Positions 1-6,236 of a stretch of DNA of 64,000 nucleotides are shown here, in pieces. How positions within the stretch are numbered: position 1 is the stretch's first letter; each line of letters begins with the position of its first letter. The notes under the pieces were generated by a model. That model was not told where the DNA came from. It saw only the letters and a program-made list of their open reading frames with translations, and ran no database searches. The position numbers were made by a program, and so were the translations under genes. This DNA comes from Lentimicrobiaceae bacterium (GTDB lineage: Bacteria > Bacteroidota > Bacteroidia > Bacteroidales > P3): NCBI GenBank assembly GCA_022510485.1, contig JAFLTI010000007.1, positions 1 to 64,000 on the forward strand, read 5' to 3'.

Positions 1-2
1 AA

Positions 3-107
3 GTTGATATGACTGACGCGGAAAGCAAGGCTTTTGTGGCTGCAAACATCAAGAGGATGGTATATCGACGGAAATTCGCTTTCAGTTTAGTGTCTTTGGG
101 ATATTGA
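3..107 (+). CDS. possible C-terminal end of an upstream gene (partial)
   Basis: A reading frame is open from the window edge to a TGA at 105-107, about 34 residues, ending in SLVSLGY. The visible part (DAESKAFVAANIKRMVYRR) is helical and basic at its end. Its last 13 codons are written inside the 47-bp repeat copy at 68-114, so the repeat may have been inserted at, or may form, the end of this gene. No family is recognised. It may also be a chance frame; the call depends on sequence upstream of the window. Confidence 0.25.
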   Translation, partial: VDMTDAESKAFVAANIKRMVYRRKFAFSLVSLGY

Positions 108-114
108 TAACGGC
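68..114 (+). repeat. 47-bp CRISPR-like repeat, copy 1 (degenerate 5' end)
   Basis: Matches the repeat best seen at 637-683 and 1065-1111 (starts GTTGTGATTCGC, ends TTGATAACAGC). The first six bases here have drifted, and the internal box reads TGTCTTTG instead of TATCTTTG. It shares the variant GTCTTTGGGATATTG with copy 3. The small gene at 142-474 starts 27 bp after it. Confidence 0.75.
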
Positions 115-117
115 TAT

Positions 118-133
118 GTTGCTAAAATAAAGA
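118..133 (+). repeat. 16-nt leader shared with 2569-2584
   Basis: GTTGCTAAAATAAAGA occurs here and, identically, at 2569-2584, each time directly in front of the start codon of a small hypothetical gene (142 and 2589). The AT-rich AAAATAAAG part could act as the weak ribosome-binding region usual in Bacteroidetes. An identical 16-mer suggests a shared origin of the two 5' ends. Confidence 0.55.
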
Positions 134-141
134 TGGGAATC

Positions 142-474
142 ATGGCTAAAATGGAAGATTTATTAAAACACTGTCGGTATTACAATGGTGCTGAACATTG
201 CCCAGATGACGTACACCCTATGTTTTGGGCTATTGAGAGGCATTGGGTAAAAGCGAAAACAACAAGTCCGGAACCAAAGGATTCCGATTGTTGCATAATG
301 AAGGACTATATTGATGCAGGGCTTGAAAATTTTGAAAAAGATGATGATGTCTCAATAGTGATAAAGGTATTGATTTATGAATGGTACCAAAAAATTGCAG
401 GATTTAACCGTGAAAATGCAATAAAAGGTTTTCCGAAGTTCTATGCTTATTACAAAAATGGAGGAACTAAATAG
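142..474 (+). CDS. small hypothetical protein, CRYY paralogue family
   Basis: Encodes 110 residues. The N-terminus LLKHCRYYNG, followed about 15 residues later by FWAIE, is shared with the next gene at 703-969 (LIKQCRYYKG ... FWQEE), so the two are paralogues. The protein is acidic, has no signal peptide or membrane segment, and its second half looks helical, ending in FPKFYAYYKNGG. I chose the ATG at 142; an in-frame ATG at 133 lies inside the shared 16-nt leader and is less likely. The gene follows repeat copy 1 (68-114), whose box could drive it. Function is unknown. Tandem arrays of small, diverging soluble paralogues are often immunity-protein arrays, but nothing here proves that. Confidence 0.65.
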   Translation: MAKMEDLLKHCRYYNGAEHCPDDVHPMFWAIERHWVKAKTTSPEPKDSDCCIMKDYIDAGLENFEKDDDVSIVIKVLIYEWYQKIAGFNRENAIKGFPKFYAYYKNGGTK

Positions 475-636
475 GCTATACCTTGATTACCGTTATTCCG
501 CCATCAATATGTATTGCTTTTTCGGTTGAGATTTTAATAATACGATAACGATTCCTGAGCGAGCATAAAACTTCACACTCTCAGCAAAATGAGACATATG
601 GCTTATACTTGTTCAGTTTTGCCCTTTTTCGCATAT

Positions 637-683
637 GTTGTGATTCGCTTTCATTTTAGTATCTTTGAAATATTGATAACAGC
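637..683 (+). repeat. 47-bp CRISPR-like repeat, copy 2, with embedded promoter
   Basis: A full 47-bp copy, nearly identical to 1065-1111. It contains GTTG at 637-640, 19 bases, then TATCTTTG at 660-667. That is the Bacteroidetes promoter layout (TTTG-like element, about 19 bp, TAnnTTTG), so transcription should start near 674 and run into the small gene at 703. No second repeat lies 30 bp before or after it, so this copy is solitary. Length, start and end resemble repeats of Bacteroidetes type II-C CRISPR arrays (from general knowledge of those repeats). Confidence 0.8.
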
Positions 684-702
684 TTTAAACAGCGCTTCAA
701 CT

Positions 703-969
703 ATGAATAGAAACGAACTGATAAAGCAGTGCCGGTATTATAAGGGTGAGGATAAATCTCCTTTTTCAGACTATTGGAATACGGTTTTTTGGCAAGAGGA
801 AGCCTTTTTTATTCACAAATTTGAAACTGGTTTTTTTGGAAATCTGAATATAGAAGATGCACTAAAAAAGCATATGGAACTTTTCTTTGAGCACCTTGCC
901 GATATGCACGAGACCATGGATGATGGTAAACTGTATAGGGATAAATACCTAAATATCAAATCTGCTTGA
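703..969 (+). CDS. small hypothetical protein, CRYY paralogue family
   Basis: Encodes 88 residues. LIKQCRYYKG and FWQEE are shared with 142-474, but this protein is shorter and the C-terminal half differs. An in-frame ATG at 589 would translate straight through the repeat at 637-683, so I start at 703, 19 bp after the repeat. The repeat's TATCTTTG box would give a short 5' leader of about 30 nt. Its stop at 967-969 is 19 bp before the next repeat copy (989). Cytosolic, function unknown; possibly an immunity-type or regulatory small protein. Confidence 0.6.
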   Translation: MNRNELIKQCRYYKGEDKSPFSDYWNTVFWQEEAFFIHKFETGFFGNLNIEDALKKHMELFFEHLADMHETMDDGKLYRDKYLNIKSA

Positions 970-988
970 TAACCTCAATATCAACATA

Positions 989-1111
989 GTTGTGATTCGC
1001 TTTATTTTAGTGTCTTTGGGATATTGATAACAGCAAGCGTTTCAAACTGGTTCTATAAGTTTTCGTTGTGATTCGCTTTCATTTTAGTATCTTTGAAATA
1101 TTGATAACAGC
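989..1111 (+). CRISPR. minimal repeat-spacer-repeat unit (copies 3 and 4)
   Basis: Copy 3 is 989-1034 (46 bp, one C lost from the CTTTC run, box TGTCTTTG) and copy 4 is 1065-1111 (47 bp, TATCTTTG at 1088-1095 with GTTG 19 bp upstream). They are separated by exactly 30 bp (1035-1064), the spacer length expected of type II-C arrays with 47-bp repeats. No cas gene lies in the window and there is only one spacer, so this is a remnant or an array end. Caution: short similarity between the sequence after copy 2 (AGCGCTTCAACT) and in the putative spacer (AGCGTTTCAAACT) could mean the 30 bp is leftover gene-leader DNA and not an acquired spacer. Confidence 0.55.
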
Positions 1112-1169
1112 GATTCAAAGGAGGAAAGTTCTTATGGAAAGCTGAAAAGTTTCCATAAATATAAACGCC

Positions 1170-2012
1170 ATGACAATTTACAGGGTACTGAACAACAAGA
1201 CGAAAGAGTATTTTGACTTCGACACCCCGGAAGCCGCGCTCGACTACGCGGAGCTGTTTAACGGCCGCCGCTCGGCGCATATCATAGAGATGCCGGAGCC
1301 CGGTATCTCCATCGACATGGGCGAAATGAAATATGAAATACTGCATAAAGAGTCCAAAACCTTGGATTTAGGCAGCCACTGGCATAAGGTATACAGGATA
1401 AGGGCGCTGCGCGATTTTACCACTTACGATACCGGCAGCGTCAAGGCCGGTGACCTCGGAGGCTGGGTCGAGTCGTACGACAACCTCGACCAGAACGGTA
1501 ACTGCTGGCTGTTCGACGACGCGGCGGTGTGTCGGGCCGCCGCCGTGCGTGAAGACGCCGTCATGCGCGGAAATGCCGCCGCTTTCGACCGTGCCGACAT
1601 ATCCGGCCGCGCCTGTGTTTACGATAAGGTCTATATTTATAACTTTGCGCGTATAGAAGGTCACGCGCAGGTGAAAGGCATATCGCACATCCATGGCTCC
1701 GCCTGTATCAGGGACCATGCGTATGTTGAAGATGCAAATATAAGATTTGGCCCTGACAACTGCGCCGTCGGCGGCACGGCCACTGTCATAGGCGCAGGTA
1801 CCGCTGACCGTTTGCTTTATATAGACAACCTGTGCGGCGGTAAGAAAAGCCTGACGGCCTATTCCACCACCTTCAGCGCGGGTAATGTCTGTTTTGACGG
1901 CAGGCACTTCGAAAGTTATGAAGAATTTGCCAAGTATGTGGATAAAACATTTTTCACAAGTGTCCACAGGGACCAGATGAAAACGGTTGTTGAACTTATT
2001 AAAGCTTACTAG
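1170..2012 (+). CDS. beta-helix / hexapeptide-like protein
   Basis: Encodes 280 residues. After a poorly conserved N-terminus (1-50), the protein has YEILHKES and YRIRALRDF, then GDLGGWVES followed by a run of short turns (GNCWLFDDAAV, DAVMRGNAAAF, ADISGRACVYD). This spacing of G/N/D and small aliphatic residues is typical of left-handed beta-helix or polymer-forming repeat proteins found in phage and accessory regions of gut bacteria. No signal peptide. The coding sequence is clearly more GC-rich than the small AT-rich genes around it, which points to separate acquisition. It lies 58 bp after repeat copy 4, whose promoter could drive it. Biochemical role unknown. Confidence 0.7.
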   Translation: MTIYRVLNNKTKEYFDFDTPEAALDYAELFNGRRSAHIIEMPEPGISIDMGEMKYEILHKESKTLDLGSHWHKVYRIRALRDFTTYDTGSVKAGDLGGWVESYDNLDQNGNCWLFDDAAVCRAAAVREDAVMRGNAAAFDRADISGRACVYDKVYIYNFARIEGHAQVKGISHIHGSACIRDHAYVEDANIRFGPDNCAVGGTATVIGAGTADRLLYIDNLCGGKKSLTAYSTTFSAGNVCFDGRHFESYEEFAKYVDKTFFTSVHRDQMKTVVELIKAY

Positions 2013-2095
2013 ATGGGAATGTATGCCAGATTACCCATCTGCAGCCGTATATTCTCCCGGGGAAAAGAGTTGCACCACTAATCGTGATGTCCATA

Positions 2096-2368
2096 CTATA
2101 CATGCCCTTCTGCTCTCATTCTTTGTAAAAAATCTGCCAAGGATTCCCCCGGCTTCATGGCATATCCCAACCCTTGTTGTGCGTGTTCCTTAGCACGTTC
2201 TATTTTGGCATAGAATTCCTCCTTGCTCATCAAGGTATCGTCTTTCTCAACCCTCGATAACTTAAAGGCGTCTTTCTTTCGAGTGATAAGCAGTTCTATG
2301 CCCTGCGCCACTTGGTCTAAGTAATGGCGTTGGTTTGTTCGGAACTCACGGGAACTGACAGCAAGCAT
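2096..2368 (-). CDS. Phd/YefM-type antitoxin, orphan
   Basis: Encodes 90 residues. The N-terminus MLAVSSREFRTNQRHYLDQVAQG and ELLITRKKDAFKLSR have the pattern of the Phd/YefM DNA-binding domain; the C-terminal part (ADFLQRMRAEGHV) would be the toxin-neutralising tail. Such antitoxins bind an operator in their own promoter, and a matching inverted repeat lies at 2412-2428. A RelE-, Doc- or Fic-type toxin would be expected just downstream (below 2096), but only 83 bp remain before the end of the 1170-2012 gene and no toxin frame is visible, so the antitoxin appears to stand alone. Confident on family, less on partner loss. Confidence 0.75.
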   Translation of the reverse strand: MLAVSSREFRTNQRHYLDQVAQGIELLITRKKDAFKLSRVEKDDTLMSKEEFYAKIERAKEHAQQGLGYAMKPGESLADFLQRMRAEGHV

Positions 2369-2388
2369 ATCATTATGATTTTATGATA

Positions 2389-2428
2389 CAAAGATACAAG
2401 AAAAAATAAAATGTACCAAAATGGTACA
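2389..2428 (-). promoter_or_regulatory. promoter and operator of the Phd-like gene
   Basis: On the minus strand TTTG (2417-2420) is followed after 20 bp by TATCTTTG (2389-2396), a good Bacteroidetes promoter 21 bp before the ATG at 2368. An inverted repeat TGTACC-AAAAT-GGTACA (2412-2428) covers the -33 element, as expected of an autoregulating antitoxin. Confidence 0.7.
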
Positions 2429-2518
2429 CGGTGTGTTCACTTCCGGCATCTTAACAACGGTATTTTAATAAGTATAAAGTTTTCGGAAGGAGTGTTAAAA
2501 TTCAATTAAGAATATGGC

Positions 2519-2584
2519 TATATTTGCATAACAATGGAACGTATAAAACTGAATGTTTGTTAGTGTACGTTGCTAAAATAAAGA
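2519..2584 (+). promoter_or_regulatory. promoter and leader of the 2589 gene
   Basis: TATATTTG at 2519-2526 fits the -7 box. The leader then carries the 16-mer GTTGCTAAAATAAAGA (2569-2584), identical to 118-133, five bases before the ATG. No convincing -33 element is seen. Confidence 0.45.
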
Positions 2585-2588
2585 AACC

Positions 2589-2810
2589 ATGACAGAAGAA
2601 GAATTTGAAAAAGCATGGGAAAGGGTGAAAGCCCACGATGCAAAAATGAAAGCGGAATGGGATGCATTACCTGAAGAAGAAAAAAAACGTCGCGAGGAAG
2701 CTCTCAAAAAACAATACGGAGCGGGGTTTTTGTATAGGATATCTAGTCCTGTAAATGATGATTGCGTAGACCCTTATGATGGAAATGAAGATTTTTTCGA
2801 TGGAAATTAA
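2589..2810 (+). CDS. small highly charged hypothetical protein
   Basis: Encodes 73 residues. Residues 1-45 are almost all charged or helix-favouring (TEEEFEKAWERVKAHDAKM, then EEEKKRREEALKKQYG), predicted as one long helix. The tail is acidic (DPYDGNEDFFDGN). No signal peptide or membrane segment. No homology to the CRYY paralogues in the protein itself, but it shares their 5' leader 16-mer with the gene at 142. Function unknown. Confidence 0.55.
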   Translation: MTEEEFEKAWERVKAHDAKMKAEWDALPEEEKKRREEALKKQYGAGFLYRISSPVNDDCVDPYDGNEDFFDGN

Positions 2811-2868
2811 ATCTCGTGCATAAAAATACGATCGTTCCGTTTTTGTTTTCAACCTTTTCAACCCTCAA

Positions 2869-2886
2869 TTTGATTCCGGAATCAAA
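2869..2886. promoter_or_regulatory. perfect 18-bp palindrome
   Basis: TTTGATTCCGGAATCAAA is its own reverse complement. It sits where the -33 region of a TATCTTTA box at 2897-2904 would be, so an operator is the simplest reading. There is no T-run after it on the plus strand, which argues against a terminator for the gene at 2589-2810. Confidence 0.45.
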
Positions 2887-2941
2887 AAGGAGTTCGTATC
2901 TTTAGCTTCGCTTCGCTGAAGATGTGACGTTTCGGCATCCC

Positions 2942-3046
2942 CCAAGCCAAGTGTGAACTTGGCTTGGTAACGGGCACTGCCTTGTCAGTTCCAAAGCAAG
3001 CTTTGTCCCTGCTGCGGCAGTGCCCGTTACCCAAACAAGTTTTGGG
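2942..3046 (+). other. cluster of three hairpins, possible structured RNA or mobile palindrome element
   Basis: Hairpin A: perfect 10-bp arms 2942-2951 / 2958-2967. Hairpin B: perfect 14-bp arms 2968-2981 / 3016-3029 with an inner AAAGC/GCTTT stem. Hairpin C: 6-bp arms 3030-3035 / 3041-3046. They follow one another without gaps. GGCTTGG at 3051-3057 could alternatively pair with CCAAGCC at 2942-2948. If transcribed from the box at 2897-2904 this would be a structured leader; it could equally be a non-autonomous repeat element. Confidence 0.5.
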
Positions 3047-3053
3047 GGGAGGC

Positions 3054-3084
3054 TTGGTTTCTGCTCTCAACTTTTGTATCTTTG
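3054..3084 (+). promoter_or_regulatory. promoter of the bcd-etfBA operon
   Basis: TTGG (3054-3057), 19 bp, TATCTTTG (3077-3084), about 108 bp before the ATG at 3192. The -7 box is perfect, the -33 element approximate. Confidence 0.6.
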
Positions 3085-3191
3085 ACCCTTTATATGCCTA
3101 AACGGGCTTCAAGGCATTCCAAAACAGGGTGTCCAAGCGTTCAGGTGTAAAAAACAGGGTATTGTAAAATAAACATTTAACAGTAGATAAC

Positions 3192-4331
3192 ATGGATTTT
3201 AGTCTCACAAAACAAGAAGAACTTTTCTTGCAGATGATTAGGGAATTTGCGGAAAAGGAAGTGAAGCCGCTGGCTGCCGAAATAGACGAGCAGGAAAGAT
3301 TTCCGGAAGAAACCGTCGCCAAGATGGCTAAGTTGGGCATTATGGGTATTCCCATTCCCGTAGAATACGGCGGAGCGGGTTCCACCAACCAAATGTACAG
3401 TATGGCGGTAGAGGAACTTTCGCGTGCCTGCGCCACCACGGGCGTGGTTGTTTCGGCTCACACCTCGCTTTGCTGCGCGCCCATTCTGGAACACGGAACC
3501 GAAGAACAGAAGAAGAAATATCTTCCCAAATTGGCTTCCGGCGAATGGATTGGGGCTTTCGGTCTTACCGAACCCAATGCCGGTACCGATGCCGCCGCCC
3601 AGCAGACTATGGCGGTAGAAGACGGCGACAGCTACATTCTCAATGGGTCTAAAATCTTTATCACCAACGCCGCTTACGCCCATGTGTTCATTGTGGCGGC
3701 TATGACCGACAAATCGCAAGGCGTAAAAGGCATCACCACCTTTATCGTAGAAAAGGATATGCCCGGTTTCAGCATCGGTAAGAAAGAGTTGAAGTTGGGT
3801 ATACGTGGTTCTGCCACCAGCGAGTTGATTTTTGAAAACGTGCGCGTTCCCAAAGAAAACGTATTGGGCAAGATAGGCGGCGGTTTTGCCGTAGCTATGA
3901 AGACCCTCGACGGCGGTCGTATCGGTATCGCCTCGCAGGCTGTAGGTATTGCTCAGGGCGCGATGGACGAAACGGTAAAATACACCAAAGAACGTAAGCA
4001 GTTCGGCAAGCCTATCGCCAAGTTTCAGAACACCCAGTTCCAGATGGCGGATCTCGAAACCAAGGTTCAGGCAGCCCGTCTGCTGGTTCGCAGCGCGGCA
4101 TACAAAAAGGATATGCACCTGCCTTTCTCGGTAGATGCCGCCATGTGTAAGCTTTTTGCTGCCGAAACGGCTATGGAGGTTACCACCAAGGCTGTTCAGT
4201 TCCACGGCGGTTACGGTTACACCCGCGAATATCCGGTAGAACGCATGATGCGCGATGCCAAGATTACCGAAATCTACGAAGGAACTTCCGAAGTTCAGCG
4301 TATGGTTATCGCCGGCAAATTGTTCAAATAG
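3192..4331 (+). CDS. bcd: short-chain (butyryl-CoA) acyl-CoA dehydrogenase
   Basis: Encodes 379 residues, the usual length. It is a soluble FAD enzyme that interconverts butyryl-CoA (or a similar short acyl-CoA) and the 2-enoyl-CoA. Visible are the N-terminal helical domain, the flavin-loop motif GLTEPNAGTDA (about 122-132), TKERKQFGKPIAKFQ, and the catalytic base in IYEGTSE (Glu about 363). Its immediate neighbours are etfB and etfA, the usual partner of butyryl-CoA dehydrogenases in anaerobes, where the complex can bifurcate electrons between crotonyl-CoA and ferredoxin. Substrate is inferred from context; a general acyl-CoA dehydrogenase is the alternative. Thiolase, crotonase and butyrate-release genes are not in this window. 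Confidence 0.9.
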   Translation: MDFSLTKQEELFLQMIREFAEKEVKPLAAEIDEQERFPEETVAKMAKLGIMGIPIPVEYGGAGSTNQMYSMAVEELSRACATTGVVVSAHTSLCCAPILEHGTEEQKKKYLPKLASGEWIGAFGLTEPNAGTDAAAQQTMAVEDGDSYILNGSKIFITNAAYAHVFIVAAMTDKSQGVKGITTFIVEKDMPGFSIGKKELKLGIRGSATSELIFENVRVPKENVLGKIGGGFAVAMKTLDGGRIGIASQAVGIAQGAMDETVKYTKERKQFGKPIAKFQNTQFQMADLETKVQAARLLVRSAAYKKDMHLPFSVDAAMCKLFAAETAMEVTTKAVQFHGGYGYTREYPVERMMRDAKITEIYEGTSEVQRMVIAGKLFK

Positions 4332-4358
4332 TAATCCTCACTAAAAAAAGAAATAACC

Positions 4359-5141
4359 ATGAATATAGTAGTTTGTATCAAACAAGTGCCGGATACCACC
4401 GAAATCAAGCTTGATCCGGTAAAAGGCACGCTTATCAGGGACGGTGTTCCCAGTATTATGAACCCCGACGACAAGGGCGGTCTGGAATTGGCTTTGCAGC
4501 TCAAAGACCAGTACGGTGCCCACGTTACGGTCATCACTATGGGACCTCCCCAAGCCGACGCTATCCTGCGCGAAGCTTTCGCTATGGGTGCCGACCGTGC
4601 CATTCTGCTTACCGACCGTAAGTTTGCCGGTGCCGATACCTTGGCTACCAGCCACGCTCTGTATGCGGCTCTCAAAAAGTTAGACTTCGATATGGTGATT
4701 GCCGGTCGTCAGGCGATTGATGGTGATACCGCTCAGGTAGGACCCGAATTGGCTGAGTTGCTGGATCTGCCGCAGGTAAGCTACGTAGAAGGCGTAAAAT
4801 ACGACGGCAAAAAGACCCTCGATGTCCGCAAACAGACCGAAGAAGGCTATCAGGTTTGGGAAGTTGAGATGCCCTGCCTGCTTACCGTTCTTGCTTCTGC
4901 CAACAAGGCGCGCTATATGTCGGTTGCCGGCATCGTTACCGCTTTCGACAAGGAAGTTGAAATCTGGACCGCCGACAGCGTGAACGCCGATCCCGCCACC
5001 TTGGGCTTGAACGGCTCGCCCACCCGCGTAAAGAAATCGTTTACCAAAGGCGCCAAGGCTGCCGGTAAGGTTTTTGAAGTGGAACCCAACGAAGCCGCCG
5101 ACCTGATCGTAAGCAAACTCAAAGAAAAATTCATCATCTAA
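4359..5141 (+). CDS. etfB: electron transfer flavoprotein beta subunit
   Basis: Encodes 260 residues. The start MNIVVCIKQVPDT and the motifs ELALQLKD and GRQAIDGDTAQVGPELAE are typical of EtfB, which binds AMP or, in bifurcating complexes, a second FAD. It lies 27 bp after bcd and 12 bp before etfA, same strand, so the three form one operon. With EtfA it forms the soluble electron carrier that couples the acyl-CoA dehydrogenase to NADH and ferredoxin or to the membrane. Whether this pair bifurcates cannot be decided by eye. Confidence 0.92.
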   Translation: MNIVVCIKQVPDTTEIKLDPVKGTLIRDGVPSIMNPDDKGGLELALQLKDQYGAHVTVITMGPPQADAILREAFAMGADRAILLTDRKFAGADTLATSHALYAALKKLDFDMVIAGRQAIDGDTAQVGPELAELLDLPQVSYVEGVKYDGKKTLDVRKQTEEGYQVWEVEMPCLLTVLASANKARYMSVAGIVTAFDKEVEIWTADSVNADPATLGLNGSPTRVKKSFTKGAKAAGKVFEVEPNEAADLIVSKLKEKFII

Positions 5142-5153
5142 AAAACAGGAGCA

Positions 5154-6161
5154 ATGGATATTACAGCATATAAAAACGTATATGTCTTTGCCGAACAGAG
5201 AGAAGGCAAGATTCAGAGTGTAGCCTACGAATTGCTCGGAAAGGCTCGTGATTTGGCAGATGCCTTGGGTCAGGAAGTATGTGCCATTTTGTTGGGGCAT
5301 AACATCAAGGGCGAAGCCAAGTCTTTGATTGCACAGGGTGCCGACCGCGTTTTGGTAGTAGACGACAAGGATTTGGAAGTATATACCACCGAGCCTTACG
5401 CACAGGCGATTGTGGGAATTGTGGAACAGAAAAAGCCGAGTGTTATCCTTATGGGTGCCACCACAATCGGCCGCGACCTCGGTCCCCGCGTTTCGGCTCG
5501 TCTTAACACCGGTCTTACCGCCGACTGTACCGAACTGGGTATCGAAGAAGAAACCAAACATCTGATGATGACCCGTCCCGCTTTTGGCGGTAACTTGATG
5601 GCAACCATTATGTGTACCGAACACCGTCCGCAGATGAGTACGGTTCGTCCGGGCGTTATGATGGCTCTCAAGCCCGATGCCAGCCGCAAGGGAGAAGTAG
5701 AAGAAGTAAAGATTGAATTTAACCGCGCCAAATTCCGCGTTAAGGTTAAGGAAATCGTTAAGGAACAGAAGAACCTTGTGGATATTACCAAAGCCCGCGT
5801 TTTGGTTTCCGGAGGTCGTGGTGTGGGCAGCAAGGAAGGTTTTGCCGAATTGCAGAAATTAGCAAGCTGCTTGGGCGGAGAAGTTTCTTCCTCGCGTGCT
5901 ATGGTAGATGCCGGCGTAATGGAACACAGCCGTCAGGTAGGTCAGACCGGAAAGACGGTTCGTCCCGACCTTTATTTCGCTATGGGTATTTCGGGAGCTA
6001 TCCAGCACCTTGCCGGTATGGAAGGTTCCGAATGTATCATCGCCGTCAATAAAGACAAATACGCGCCCATTTTTGAAGTGGCAGACCTCGGTATCGTTTG
6101 CGACTTAAAGAAAGTGGTGCCCGCTTTGGTAGAAAGACTCAAAAAAGAACAGGCTCACTAA
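5154..6161 (+). CDS. etfA: electron transfer flavoprotein alpha subunit
   Basis: Encodes 335 residues. The N-terminal domain (1-190) contains GATTIGRDLGPRVSARL and RPAFGGNLMATI; the C-terminal FAD domain has VLVSGGRGVGSKEGF (about 222-236), SSSRAMVDAG and GQTGKTVRPDLYFAMGISG, the FAD-binding signature. Last gene of the bcd-etfB-etfA operon, followed by a terminator hairpin at 6189-6221. No ferredoxin-like N-terminal extension is present. Confidence 0.93.
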   Translation: MDITAYKNVYVFAEQREGKIQSVAYELLGKARDLADALGQEVCAILLGHNIKGEAKSLIAQGADRVLVVDDKDLEVYTTEPYAQAIVGIVEQKKPSVILMGATTIGRDLGPRVSARLNTGLTADCTELGIEEETKHLMMTRPAFGGNLMATIMCTEHRPQMSTVRPGVMMALKPDASRKGEVEEVKIEFNRAKFRVKVKEIVKEQKNLVDITKARVLVSGGRGVGSKEGFAELQKLASCLGGEVSSSRAMVDAGVMEHSRQVGQTGKTVRPDLYFAMGISGAIQHLAGMEGSECIIAVNKDKYAPIFEVADLGIVCDLKKVVPALVERLKKEQAH

Positions 6162-6188
6162 TCGGGTCGGAATCTTTGTTTTAACGGT

Positions 6189-6221
6189 AATGCCCGGCGG
6201 CTCAGGCTGTCGGGCATTTTT
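6189..6221 (+). terminator. rho-independent terminator after etfA
   Basis: Arms AATGCCCG (6189-6196) and CGGGCATT (6211-6218), a 14-nt loop and a short T-run to 6221. It separates the etf operon from glyS. Confidence 0.75.
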
Positions 6222-6236
6222 GAATAAGAAAGAACA

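Larger units (their letters stand above)
2811..3191. other. 381-bp non-coding stretch with palindrome, hairpins and two promoter boxes
   Basis: No protein gene is supported here. From left to right it holds a perfect 18-bp palindrome (2869-2886, centre CCGG), a TATCTTTA box (2897-2904), three consecutive hairpins (2942-3046) and a TATCTTTG box (3077-3084) that probably serves the bcd operon. Confidence 0.7.

Noticed and set aside
589-702. Upstream start for the CRYY gene at 703
   Set aside because: The extension would translate the 47-bp repeat and lies upstream of its promoter box.
1368-1967. 199-residue minus-strand frame that could be the missing toxin of the Phd-like gene
   Set aside because: It lies antisense within the GC-rich 1170-2012 gene, starts 129 bp after the antitoxin stop and has no RelE/Doc/Fic pattern.
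3177-4205. 342-residue open frame on the minus strand
   Set aside because: Antisense shadow of bcd; no domain pattern and no promoter.
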